Positions 47,365 through 58,613 are shown, numbered from the stretch's first letter. The stretch: DNA of 64,000 bases from Glossina fuscipes (GCF_014805625.2 NW_023998417.1:8742343-8806342); one strand, 5' to 3'. Made by a program: numbers and translations. Notes: generated from the sequence alone by a model not told the origin.

Positions 47365-47515
47365 ATTCGACCAGACGGATAGACAGATAAACTTGAACAA
47401 TGGCAGATAGTGATTCTAAGTTGATCGCTATAAGAAAATCTGGATCTGGTATAGGTTTGATACATCCACACAAATTTAATATATCCTTGTATCACAAGTG
47501 GTGTAGGCTGTAAGA
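47365..47515 (+). repeat. Copy of the dispersed repeat with a CACAAATTTAATATATCC core
   Basis: Same order of blocks as at 38160-38330: AATTCGACCAGACGGATAGA, AACTTGAACAATGGC, GATTCTAAGTTGATCGC, CATCCACACAAATTTAATA, TATCCTTGTATCACAAGTGG and GTGTAGGCTGTAA. The short minus-strand ORF across it is a repeat by-product. Confidence 0.55.
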
Positions 47516-49082
47516 GGTCTTCAAAGTAATCATTTTGTAGAAATTTATAATTTAACAAAAAATTTTGGGTATTAGGCAATTACAGCAAAAGATTTTAGAT
47601 AATTGAAGCGATCGTAAGCATTGATAAGAACACTTAAGTAACTATATATATATTAAAAATATATATATTTATTATTTTGCTGATGTTTTTAAATTTATGA
47701 CGTTTAAAATGGCGATTTTTAGCCAACATTTTCGGAGAAGTAATTTCAGTTAAGGAAGAAATTTTAAATAAAAAAACTTATTATTCTTAACTATTCTGTT
47801 CTGTTTTTATATTTGTTTACAAAATCACGTATAACACTAGCCTCAATAAAATCATGCTATCTTTTTCATACTTGATTAAATCGACAAAGAAAAACAGCCA
47901 ATAGGGGCAATCAATTATTTTTATCATTCTTTCTCCAGTTTATGATTAGCAAACATTCAACTATTAACTGCACCAAAATCAGATGATTTTTGTTTACTTC
48001 GGAGTCAAATGCCAGGAGTGTCGCACCTTGATCTCTCTTTTCTTTGGTACTATGTATTTATATTAACGTTTTTGGAAGTATTTATCTGCAAGAATAAATT
48101 TTTCACTCTTCTGCGAATTAAACACAAGGTCGAATTTTTTCCTTCCGCTTAATACCATCCTCCATTGTCCAAGTTTCAAGTTAAAAGGGCTGTTGAATTG
48201 TTGAAGAAATATTGAATCATTATCATTATGTAATATTATCTTTTTTCAGGGTTGGCAACTTTTTCTTTTCGGAGAAGTCTACAAAGTCTTTATAATAAAT
48301 ACGCCACGACACTTATGAATATACATATTCGCATTGAAAGCAAGTTCGTAGAAAATCTATTGTTATAGAAAGATTGAAGAAAGAACCGAAAATTAATTTC
48401 ATATCTAAATTTGAAGACTTGAGCAGTTTCAAAACTAAATTCGTTTATTTTTGCCTTTTCTTTTCTTTAATCTTATCGTATGTGATATTATTCTCAAACA
48501 ACGTAGAGAATCATATAAGACTTCTTTTAATACAATCTCTGCCTATACCCAGATATTCGATTCGTTACTTTCGAGGACTATATATATATAGATTCTTTTT
48601 CGTGTAAGCCCACTTCTGTTCGTTGCATGCATTGCCCATTCATAGAGCATATTCTTGCTTCATTATAAACTCTGGCAACTCTAATGTACAGAGAAAAGAT
48701 TTGCGAGCCATCAGAAAGAAAAATATAAATATAAAAACATAAAAAGTTTTGACAGCGAATCTTTCAAACGCTATTAATTGTAAATTGTATTAACCATATT
48801 CAAATCTAATATAATAAGTTGAAAGGAAAAAGTTGGAAAGATTTTCACGATAAGCATTAATTAATTTAAAATAATTGATGGTATGATATGATAATTGTGC
48901 AAGCATTTATTTCGAAAGGGGTCATAATGGGGCAAGACTTTAACAGAGATAATTTGTAACAAGGTTATTTATATATTTAGATTTGCTTACGTATAAATGC
49001 GTTTGTGTGATTTTAGGTACACTGCGCACAGAATTATCTGGGACTTCGATAAACCAGGTATTTTAATCATATCAAGATCAAG

Positions 49083-50278
49083 ATGTTACCTGCCACTATA
49101 TTTCGCCAAATATCACGGCAACATAACGGTCTTTGTAAAGGCCTTACCGATTTGGTAGCTTCGACCGGTGCTTCTATACCAGCTTCCAATGTGATTAACT
49201 GCTTAAATCGTTATGCTGCCGCCACAGGATTTATACGTATCTCTTTTCTCGACATTAATCAATATCGCAATTGGGATGTCGAAAAATTGCGTCTCTATGC
49301 CGATCGTAAAAAACAATCATTGCATCAAAGAACTCTTAAAGGTCGCGATATTCTCCAAGAAGTTATTGGTAAGAAAAGGGAATCATTTATTGAACGTAAA
49401 AATGTTATCGTCGAAGATATACGGGAGGCCCGTCATAAAGTGCAAGAAAGAATGCGCGAAAAAATGGGCGAAGTCATCGAACGCGAAAACATCGTAACCG
49501 TACCGAATATGCTAACTATAAGCCGTATGCTCTTATCGCCCTATATTGGATGGGTGATTGTGAGCGGTGATTATGGAATGGCCATCAGTTTGCTAGCTGT
49601 GGCAGGTATTACAGATGTGGTGAGCAAATCATTATTATTTTACTATATTTAAACTTGTTATATATTTTTTCTTAGCTGGACGGCCAGATCGCCAGGAGGT
49701 GGCCTAGTCAAGCTAGTAAAGCTGGTTCATTTTTAGATCCCGCCGCTGATAAAATTTTAATGGGTTCCCTCGTCCTTTCCATGACCTATTGCGACTTATT
49801 GCCTTTATGGTTAGCCGGAGTTATACTCTTTCGAGATGTTTTTTTATTAACTGCCGGTTTTGTTATACGTTACATAAGCCTGCCACCGCCAGTAAGTTCC
49901 ATTAGTCGTTGTTGCAGTGCCTTAAAAATTTTATAAGAAAGTTATCTATTTTTAGCGTACGTTTTCACGTTATTTTGATGCGACTCATGTTACCGCCCAA
50001 TTAGAACCAACATTAATTAGCAAAATAAATACCGGCGTGCAATTGGCCGCAGTAGGTATTAGTTTGGGAGCCCCCGTTTGGCATTACATAGGTAAGCAAA
50101 TACAAAATATGGAAAATAGACGTTAAATACATCAACTTTTGAAACTCATTTTCCAGATCACGTGGGCTTACACGGTTTATGGTATTTGACTGGCTGCACT
50201 ACCGTCGCCGCTGCCTTAAGTTATATATTAAACAAGAATACGTTTAAAATTTTTAAACGGCCTACAAGGAAAACATAG
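49083..50278 (+). CDS. CLS: Cardiolipin synthase (CMP-forming), mitochondrial
   Basis: Four coding exons: 49083-49619, 49676-49891, 49956-50091 and 50157-50278 (TAG), with introns of 56, 64 and 65 bp. All are GT-AG and the whole reads in frame to 336 residues. The enzyme joins CDP-diacylglycerol and phosphatidylglycerol to make cardiolipin in the mitochondrial inner membrane. The N-terminus is basic and Ser/Thr-rich, fitting a mitochondrial presequence, and is followed by a charged, probably helical stretch (about 65-155). The CDP-alcohol phosphatidyltransferase signature lies at about residues 178-204: DVLDGQIAR and then GSFLDPAADK, giving Asp178, Asp181, Asp200 and Asp204. An intron falls inside this motif, between Val179 and Leu180. 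Several hydrophobic segments follow. The N-terminal extension makes it longer than the human enzyme (about 300 residues). It converges with the DHRS7B-like gene; the 3' ends are 269 bp apart. Confidence 0.95.
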
Positions 50279-50325
50279 GACTTTCAATGCATAAGTTGGA
50301 AAATGGAACTGACCTTTATAACGCC

Positions 50326-50331
50326 TTTATT
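50326..50331 (-). terminator. Candidate polyadenylation signal of the DHRS7B-like gene
   Basis: AATAAA on the minus strand, about 220 nt beyond the stop at 50548. If used, the transcript ends inside the CLS 3' UTR. Confidence 0.4.
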
Positions 50332-50514
50332 TTTAAGTACTAACTTTCGTAGCGTTGTTTCGTTTAAAGTTCATTTTAATTGATTTAAATATACTGAAAA
50401 CATGAACATGAACTCTTATCTAACGAATATATCAGGAGCAATCATTAGATAAGAATGATTATAATTAAAAACGATCTTATGTAAAAAATGTACGCGACGA
50501 GCATACATCATGCA

Positions 50515-50520
50515 AATAAA
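50515..50520 (+). terminator. Candidate polyadenylation signal of CLS
   Basis: AATAAA about 240 nt after the CLS stop. If used, the CLS transcript would end near the stop codon of the opposing gene. Confidence 0.45.
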
Positions 50521-50547
50521 CCAACCCTATATACTCAGTTTGTATAG

Positions 50548-51719
50548 TTAATCTTCTTTCTCTAACTTTGAAGCGCGATTAGCCATAATCCAGAAATAAA
50601 TTGAAGGACATAAGAAATGCAAATAGTAAGCAATGCGTGCCTGCGCATTACAGATGATTAAATCTTTGTCGCCCCTCAATACGGCAGTCAATATACGCTC
50701 TGCACACGCTTCAGCTGACATTCCCTCGGCAGTAGCCTTATCCATTTCTACAATATTTTTCTAGAAAGTATAAACAATTTTTAATTAAAGAAAATATGAA
50801 ACTTACTGCCATGTATTTGCCCCGTGGAAGTTAAAGCATTCACGGATAATTGAGTTCTAATATAACCTACATATTAGATTGAGAACAAGACATGAGTACT
50901 ACTGCTACCATCATATTACTATATTACCTACCAGGGCTTATACAAGTAACTTTTATACCCTTATTAGACATTTCAGCTCTAAGAGAATCCGCGAATGCCT
51001 GCAAGGCATGCTTAGATGCTGAATATGCTGAACGATGAGGTAAAGCAAATTTACCCTGAACAGAGCTAATAAAACAGACATGACCACTTTGCCTTTTTAC
51101 CATAGAGGGTAATATAGCTTTCGTCAGAGCTACTGAGCCAAAATAATTTACAGTCATGATTTTTAAATCCACATCCAAAGCAGTGTTAATAATATTAGCT
51201 CGTACACTAATTCCTCCATTATTAATGAGAATGTCGACGCCACCATGTATGCTTATCGCCTTTTCCGCAAATCGGGACATAGCATTCAGTTCAGCCAAGT
51301 CCAATTGTAGAACACTGGGAGGATAAGCAACTCCTACCTTATAAGGATATGGAAGCCAGAGCAGTCAAAAATTATTTCTTTCCAATTGTTCCAAATGAAC
51401 TTACAATTTCAAGGTCTAATAAATCGTTCTTCACTCTTTCTAATTCTTCTAGTCGCCTAGCAGCCAATAACAATTTACAGCCAGCTTTATAAAACACATG
51501 AGCCATAGCTTCACCCAAACCCGAACTGGCGCCAGTTATTAGCACTACCTTACCAGGCAAATGTTTCCTTTTTTTCGCTATCAGTGATCTATGCCATAAA
51601 TTTAACAACACTAAAGGCATTACAACGGGCAAGCAGATACTTCCTAAAACCCAATATAAAACATTCCAATTTCCCGACGTAATAGATCTGGAATTCTTTG
51701 ATATCTCATCGTAACCCAT
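50548..51719 (-). CDS. DHRS7B: Short-chain dehydrogenase/reductase, DHRS7B-like
   Basis: Four exons on the minus strand: 51719-51405, 51337-50932, 50866-50807 and 50747-50548. Introns are 67, 65 and 59 bp. The joined frame gives 326 residues, almost the length of human DHRS7B (325). The protein has one N-terminal membrane segment (about residues 20-42), then a classical SDR fold: TGASSGLG at 62-69 for NADP(H) binding, NNGG at 144-147, Ser197, and YSASK (Tyr210, Lys214) as the catalytic set. NNGG replaces the usual NNAG. DHRS7B is an integral ER/peroxisomal reductase linked to ether-lipid synthesis in vertebrates; that role is inference here. The fourth exon uses an acceptor at TTGTAG, because the nearer TTCTAG at 50764-50761 would break the frame. 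It shares the upstream region (about 800 bp) with NDUFAF1, which is divergent. Confidence 0.93.
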
Positions 51720-52517
51720 TGTTGAAAGCGATAATTGCGAACTTTAATCTCTAATAAATATTTATCTTTTTTTTGGTTTTTTTAGATGAATGGAAAAGGC
51801 TTAGTAAATATTTATATTATGTTAGTAAAAGTGCTGCCTATTTTTTCTTTTTTACACAGCTGCATTTGTTCTGTGAAGTTAACAAACTCTACTAAACTAA
51901 CTAGAATGCATTTTCACTATATACAGGGCCAGGTATGTTCATCAGAAACGACAAATATATATAAGCTGACAATCGCGTAAATTGAGTTAAAGGACACAAG
52001 GTAAACCTTGCTATACATATATGCCATCATGTAATGAGGTAAATCCAAATGAAAAAATGAATATAATTTTTTATACGTAAATTAGAAATATTCAGTAAAA
52101 AACACAATAATAGTAATAAAAAACAAATCCAATTGAAAATCTTCCCTTCAAATAATAACAATAATAGACGAATTCACCACAACTTTCTGTAAATCGAGTT
52201 TTTTTTTTATGTATTAATAATAATTGCATGCTATATGAAATTTTTAACAAAAAAGTACAGATAACTTGCGAAAGGCCTAACACTAAACCAAATATATATC
52301 CTTGAAACCAAATCCATCATCCTAGTAACTTTTACCTTTTTCAATTAACCCTTTTATTCTTTTTTCTCTCGTGCGTGTGATTAGTTGTTAACGTCACATG
52401 CTTAGAAATATTTTTTTGAATTGTTACAAGACCAGCTGATAGTTACGCATTTTCATAAATATGAGAGAAAAGCAAAGAAACAAGTTCTTATATTTTGATG
52501 AAAAATTATATTAAATA
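51720..52517. promoter_or_regulatory. Divergent intergenic region between DHRS7B-like gene and NDUFAF1
   Basis: About 800 bp with no supported ORF between two genes that point away from each other, so it must hold both promoters. I recognise no clear TATA or DRE element. There is a CGTGCGTGTG block at about 52371-52380 and a GTTAACGTCACATG block at about 52387-52400, on the NDUFAF1 side. Confidence 0.5.
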
Positions 52518-53482
52518 ATGTTAACGCTCTCGCGCATTGTATGCCAATATCTGCCGTTATGTGTACAATCGTTAAACGGTTTATCTCATATACATACTTC
52601 ACCGGTTTCGTCTACCTTTTGGGAGCGTGAAAAGAAATCGGGTTATAAAACTGCTCTACCTCAACCGTCTAGGAAGCAAATGATCTTGGATGGCTTTAAA
52701 GAATTAAAGGAAGAAATAAAATTGTGGAGACAAGAGGTTAAGGAAACCTTTGAATCAGATCCAATTTTAGTTTATAGACCTGGAGAAACCGATATAGTAT
52801 TCAATTTCAAGAACGAAAATTCTTTAGATAAATGGGTCGTTACTTCGGATAAGGATCATAATGAAGGCAGAAGTACAGCAATGTTAGAACTAAGCAATTC
52901 GGGCGGTGGATTATTTCATGGCGATGTTTGTTCGGAGCACGTTAAAGACGGTATCATAAAAAGAACTGGTTACGCCAGTATGAGAACTAAAAGAGTGAGG
53001 GTAAGAATTTAAATGAGATAGATTCTTATATTAAAATATATGTAAATATGTTAGTGTCATTATAGAAATCCTTTAAACGTGAAACTACGTATGATTGGAG
53101 TCAGTATAATATGCTGGTGTTAAAAGTGCGTGGTGATGGTCGCAGTTATTTAATCAATTTACATTGCGAAGGCTACTTTGACATGATGTGGAACGATATC
53201 TACCATTATGCTCTTTACACGCGTGGCGGGCCACATTGGCAAATATCGAAGATACCATTTTCAAAATTTTTCTATTCCTCTAAAGGAAGAATCCAAGACA
53301 AACAGCAAGCTGTGCCGTTAAATCAGATTACACATTTTGGTTTCTCCGTCAGCGCCAAGAATGGTATGGATGGACAATTTAATTTGGAAATTGATTATAT
53401 TGGTTTAGAATTTGATCCAAACCACCGCGAAGAATTTGCTTATGAAATGTATCGAACACAAAACTACATCGCAGCCACATAG
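52518..53482 (+). CDS. NDUFAF1: Complex I intermediate-associated protein 30 (NDUFAF1), mitochondrial
   Basis: Two exons, 52518-53000 and 53066-53482 (TAG), joined in phase 0 across a 65 bp intron; 299 residues. NDUFAF1/CIA30 is a chaperone of the mitochondrial complex I assembly (MCIA) complex and binds the membrane-arm intermediate; it is not part of finished complex I. The N-terminus lacks acidic residues at first and fits a mitochondrial presequence. The CIA30 domain covers about residues 95-280, with DIVFNF, LDKWVVTSDKDHNEG, FHGDV, YNMLVLKVRGDGRSY, IPFSKFF and GFSVSAK ... DYIGLEFD in the expected order. The human protein is somewhat longer (about 327) at its N-terminus. Upstream in-frame context and an ATG at 52518 with a stop-rich leader support the start. 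A polyadenylation signal follows closely. Confidence 0.95.
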
Positions 53483-53512
53483 TCAATTTTTGTTAAGGAA
53501 GAAAAGTTGTTT

Positions 53513-53518
53513 AATAAA
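53513..53518 (+). terminator. Polyadenylation signal of NDUFAF1
   Basis: AATAAA about 30 nt after the stop codon. Confidence 0.65.
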
Positions 53519-53891
53519 CTCCATACATTTGTTTTATTAATATATATCTTTTATTTAAATTTTCAATTATGTCCAATATGATACCTCGTTTGCTCTCAGT
53601 CGAAAATTATCAGCTATCAAATGGGATAAATATAAATATCATGCAAAAAAATTATCGCACGCTTTTTTGAAATATTTTCCGTTTCACTAACAAGTACAAG
53701 CAAATTAGTTATATGAAATAAGTATAAAAAAATTTTGTTCAATCTAATCGAAATTTTTCCTATTATCTGCTAGTATTTGAGTCAAGGTTACTAATGACTA
53801 TATATTTATTCAAAAAATTCAATGATCATTATTAAACTTACCTTTAAAATCTAATGGTCATGTTTCAATGGCCCATTGCATGATATAAATC

Positions 53892-53909
53892 CTCTCTCTC
53901 TCTCTCTCT
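53892..53909. repeat. (CT)n microsatellite
   Basis: About nine CT units. Confidence 0.85.
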
Positions 53910-54024
53910 ATTTTTTGCGTTAATAGGCAGAGAGATAAAAATTAAACATTCACTCACGCGCGTACACGATAGAAAATAATTTTAAGCTTTTTGTGAAAAT
54001 TCACGCACAAAATTACTAACCAAT

Positions 54025-55430
54025 GGTTTCTTGTTTATATTTTTTCTTTTCGTTTTACGATCTTTTTCAATTTTTATATATATGTTTACCGAGCCTTCCG
54101 CTCATTTCCGACTCGAAAAATAACTGCGGAGATACAAACATAACGTAAGACAAGTAGCGTCTGAAATAATGCATATGCACGAATACTAAAAACATATAAG
54201 AAATTCCAATAACCCGAGCAATAACACTCGTGTTTAGAAAAAACGAAAAGAAATAAACCAGGATCGCGCAACTACATAAAGACTCAATACAAAGGTAGAG
54301 AGTAGTTTTACACAGTTACGTTCGCTTCTTATTTCCTATATCCGTTTTATGTTCCTTTAAAAATAGTGTTCTTAACACGAAAATAGCGAAAGACACGAAT
54401 TCAACAAACACATACTTATACATCGACAGTGCAGAGAAAATGCAACAAGCCGGGCAATAAGACTCGTGTTAAGGAAAAAAAAGCTATAAAATTAAGCAAA
54501 CGTACAAACTATAAAAATATAGAAGGAAAGCGTAAGTTTTCTTGCTCTCTCTATCCGTTTTATGATATTTTTCAACTATCGTACACATTTTTATCGAGCC
54601 TTCCGCTCACTTTCGACATAAAAAACCAACTGCGGATATGCAAAACTAACCTAAGACAAATAACATCTGAAATAACGCGACGACACGAATTCAGCAAACG
54701 CATACTCATACATCGACAGTACAGAGAAAATGCAACAAGCCGGGCAATAAGATTCGTATTAAGAAAAAAAAGAACTGTTGAGAAATAAAGCAAATCGCGC
54801 ATGTATATATAAAAGCCGTGCTTAAATCACAAACTATTGCGCATTTTTTACTTTTAATATCCTGTTTTTACTTTGTTCTTCAATTTTCGCACATAGTTTA
54901 ATAAAGCGAACGAACTTTAACTCTGTAAATTTAACATAAAACTACTAACTTTCAAAATGATAGAAATACACGAATTCAACACAATCGCACAAACAGAATT
55001 TACAGTAATTGCAACCAACTTAGTAATGTAGTCGTTTTAAGAAGAAGAAGAAGAAACTGTTGTGAAATAAAGTAAATCGCGCAAACATATAAAAACCATA
55101 TTTAAAACACAAACATACAAAGCACTTAAAACAATTAATTAATATTCGACCAGTTCAAAATTTGCGGTTAGGTGCAAATCTCTCTTTTTTTCTATTTGGA
55201 TGGCATTCTTTTTTTTATTTTCTTGCTTAAATTAATCAATCCGCTTTGTAAACTTCTGATCGCAAAACAAATCCAAGCAAGAGAGAAAATAAAAAAAACT
55301 ACTCTAGAAGAAAGTAAATCGCGTAAACATATAAAACACGGACACGCACTTGTAGCGCTTTACAGATATTCGCTTAGTTTGATAATAAATGACTACTTAA
55401 AAACCTCACATTTTATTTATAGAAATTAGA
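54025..55430. repeat. Diverged tandem-repeat array, about 5 units of 220-330 bp
   Basis: Several landmarks recur in the same order. GAGCCTTCCGCTCA is near 54092 and 54597. ACACGAATTCAACA-like is near 54394, 54685 and 54968. CAAGCCGGGCAATAAGA is near 54445 and 54737, with a weaker match near 54210. AAATCGCGCA or AAATCGCGTA is near 54790, 55073 and 55316, with weaker matches near 54264 and 54490. Each unit starts with a T-rich ATCCGTTTT-like stretch. The unit length varies from about 220 to 330 bp, so the array is old and eroded. Short ORFs in it are not credible genes. Confidence 0.75.
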
Positions 55431-57260
55431 AGTTGACAACATTGGATTTTGTTTACGTTTGTGATAAATAAAAGGGATGGAAGCAAAAAGAAATAAGCAA
55501 CTAGAGTATTAAATTAGAAGAAATCTTAAGAAAATTTCATCATCGGGTTAGGTATCTGTAACTACGAAGCGGATCCAGACCACATCATAACAATCTAACA
55601 AAAAAAAAAAAAGAATTGATAAGATTCGTTTCGTCCACATCCCACTTACGCGAAGTAAATTGTTGACGACATCGCAAGAACTGTGAAATTTGGAATATAA
55701 TTTAAGCCTTTTGGGCATATAAAGTTACTTGGTCTTACAAATTCAAAAGAATAAATAAAGCTCCGGCTGAGGAAAGGAATAAGATTTAATGGTGGGTATG
55801 AAAAGTGTTACATGGATTTATCTAGTTAATGAAAGTGATCATTGATATTAAGGTGATTGTATGATGGCAGGTTTCTCGATTTGATGGCCTTCTTATCATT
55901 TCTAACTTTTTTAAATTTAATTAAACATTCACGAAAACTTTCGATTTTAAAGAGTTAAAATGATTTTATATAACGTAACGCATTGAATCACCGTCCAGAC
56001 TTAAAACTGCGTTGGGTGCCGTTATCAAGTCATTGTTGTTATTCGTTTTGAAATCAATAACAACAACAAATAAACAAGACAAGATATTCAGTTCGTTTGA
56101 TAATGAAAAAACCTCTTTTTAAGAATTAACGCGTACGAAATGTGTACGTTTCGCAGACCATATATAAATAAAAAACCAATGTATTAATAACATAACCGTA
56201 ATAATTTAATGTCTATCAAGTTTCCATTAGATTTCCAATCAGTCAATCCAGTTCCAATCGTTTCAATCTACATTTCTGAATTGAAAATTTGAATGAGTGA
56301 CCTTCTAAAAAGCTTTAAACCGAAAAAGAAATTTCGTGGTACTCATAAGTCATCAAAAGGCGATTTTTTCACTTTCCTCTCTTTTGTTTGCAAATAATGC
56401 TTTTTATTTCTTTGTTTACTTTTGTTAGCTGAAAAGAAACCAGTTGAACATAGTAGGAGTCCCTCTCTTACCCGGCTGCAAGACCTTGTTGAATAATTCG
56501 TTTAACACTAGATTGCCCAAAGAAGTTATTTTAATTGCTTTTTAATTCAAATTAAAAAAAAGATTATATTTATAAAGATACAATTTCTTAGCATTTAGTG
56601 ACTTATGATATCTGATATAAATGCATTTATTAATTATTCTATTTACATTCCCTCGCTCTTTATTGCGTATAAATGTTTGTTGTTTGTATTATACCATCTT
56701 ACACATTCTGACAGTTGTTTCAGTCTTTCTAGTGTTAACGATAATATAAAAAGGAAGCAAAAAACAGTTTCTTGACTTGAAACGCACCTTAAATGCCACA
56801 ATAACCATATGCGAAATAAATCTCTGCTGTTTGTTAACAGCCGACGACTTAATTAATGACTTTTTAAGAACTTAAGTTTTCTGACAATTTTTCGATATTT
56901 CAACTGTCCCCATGTTACTGAGCTGGATATGCCCACTTATATATATATATGTACGAAATTCAATATTTTTATTGCATTATTTGTAATTTTCCGGACGTTA
57001 TCAAGAAGCAGACGAATAATGTAAATACAAGTCGCAAAACGTGTATATTTCTCTGCGTTACGAATAAAATGACGAAATTAATGTAACATCGTAAGTTTTA
57101 GCGCTAGATATAAAAGTGGTATTGCAAACCGGTATGCTTCACATTTACTGAAATGTTACATTTTGAAAGCATTCACAAATGAGTTTTGATTGTGGCTACG
57201 TAGACACCTTTTGGTTAAAATATTTTTGTAATCATACAAAATTTAAAACAACTAACGCCA
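55430..57260. other. AT-rich intergenic stretch before the GNPNAT gene
   Basis: No gene is supported. It contains small A runs, a short TA tract at about 56938-56950 and nothing else I recognise. The promoter of GNPNAT must lie at its right end. Confidence 0.55.
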
Positions 57261-57268
57261 ATTGTAAT

Positions 57269-58296
57269 ATGGTGGAATTTCAGGTAGAATACCGTTATCT
57301 TTCTTACAAATTGTCATTATTATCTTGGAAGATAAAAAAAAAAAAAAACAAAGACAAATTAAAAACAAGTCGAAATAAATAAAAAATAGATGCAAAATGG
57401 TTTAAATTTTATATATATTATGTCTTTTCAACAGGAGGAAACGTACCTTTACGATCCTAATTTATTATTAAAATTGGATTTTCATCAAAGCCCGGCAAAA
57501 TTTAATCCATTTATTTCGGCAGCCTGCCCTGGTGAAACATGGCTAAAAGTGAGGCCACTAAAGGATAGCGATTTCGATCGTGGCTTTTTGCAATTGTTAT
57601 CTCAACTAACGCATGTCGGACCAGTGACTCGTACACAATTTTTAAGTAAGATAATAATTTAAGATAATTTCATTGTTAATAAGAAAAACAGCAATTGAGA
57701 CGTTTTTTTTTACGTTCGTTAACAAACAAGCACGCTTCTCGCAAATGAAATCGACTGGTGATTATTATGTTACAGTTATTGAAGATGCCCGTAAAAATGA
57801 AATAATAGCTGCTGCTTCATTAGTTATTGAAAGGAAATTTATACACAATTGTGCTATAGTGAGTTTTCGTAAAAGTAATTTTTTGTTTTGAAAAAAGATT
57901 TTATTAAATATCTTTTTTCGTTTAGCGTGGTCGCCTGGAAGATGTTGTCGTTAATGATACCTATCGCGGTAAACAATTGGGTAAACTGTAAGTAATTAGG
58001 TTTTTGATTTTATGGAAAATAAAATTTCTCAACTTTTTAGCATCGTTGTTACTGTATCACTGTTGGCTCGATATTTAGGATGTTATAAGATGACTTTGGA
58101 TTGTAAAGATAAACTTATTAAATTCTACGAGTCCTTAGGGTACCTGCTAGTGCCGGGCAATGCGAATTCAATGACGATACGTTATGATGATGAACCATCG
58201 ACTGCTAAACACAACTTAACTTCCTTCAATAGCGTAACAAATGACTCGCTCCCCGCGGAAGCTTGCCAAACTGTAAGCCTCGATTTTAATTCCTGA
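57269..58296 (+). CDS. Gnpnat: Glucosamine 6-phosphate N-acetyltransferase
   Basis: Five exons: 57269-57283, 57435-57645, 57731-57858, 57926-57987 and 58041-58296 (TGA). The joined frame gives 223 residues. The first exon encodes only MVEFQ and ends at a good CAG/GTAGAA donor; alternatively translation starts at an in-frame ATG at 57420 (MSFQQ) just before exon 2, with the same downstream protein. The enzyme transfers acetyl from acetyl-CoA to glucosamine 6-phosphate, a step to UDP-GlcNAc needed for glycosylation and chitin. The GNAT fold is clear: [40 protein letters not shown], and motif [11 protein letters not shown] ... YRGKQLGKL for CoA binding, followed by CYKMTLDC and FYESLGY. The family usually ends soon after that point (human 184 residues); here a polar tail of about 35 residues, rich in Ser/Thr/Asn, follows. 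Confidence 0.93.
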
Positions 58297-58613
58297 CAAT
58301 TAGCCGCCAGTACTGCCGCCAAATCAAAACTTTAAATTGTGTTGTTCGGTATTAACCTAAGCCGCAACTAACCAAAGTTAAAAAACTGTTGAGATCATCA
58401 CTTTGGTTCGTTTTTATTACAATTTTAAGTTAACGATTTCCCAAAGCTATCAAAATCTGTGCTTTAGGGCAGGAGGGCAGTTCTGGCCGTATTTTCGGCT
58501 TGGCCTTATGCTTATAATAGAGTCAAGCTATTTACGCTGCTTATTATGTATGTATGTGTGTACTTAATGGAATAATGATTATTTTTTTCTCTCGTCAATT
58601 AAATAATTTTTAA

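Larger units (their letters stand above)
40849..49010. other. AT-rich region between PAQR4-like gene and cardiolipin synthase, no supported coding gene
   Basis: Contains TA, A and CT simple repeats, a dispersed repeat copy (47365-47515), a possible repeat around 46130-46380, and two islands of higher GC (41380-41600 and 45530-45680). The upstream part of the CLS transcript may reach into it: the sequence just before the CLS ATG looks like an exon behind a TTTTAG acceptor at about 49012-49017. Confidence 0.5.

Noticed and set aside
50748..50760. Acceptor TTCTAG at 50764-50761 for exon 4 of the DHRS7B-like gene
   Set aside because: It gives the wrong phase after the 50807 donor; the TTGTAG acceptor restores HGKMDKATAEG, which matches the family.
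54429..54788. 119-codon Lys/Arg-rich ORF
   Set aside because: It lies within the diverged tandem repeat array, has no family similarity, and parallel units are not open.
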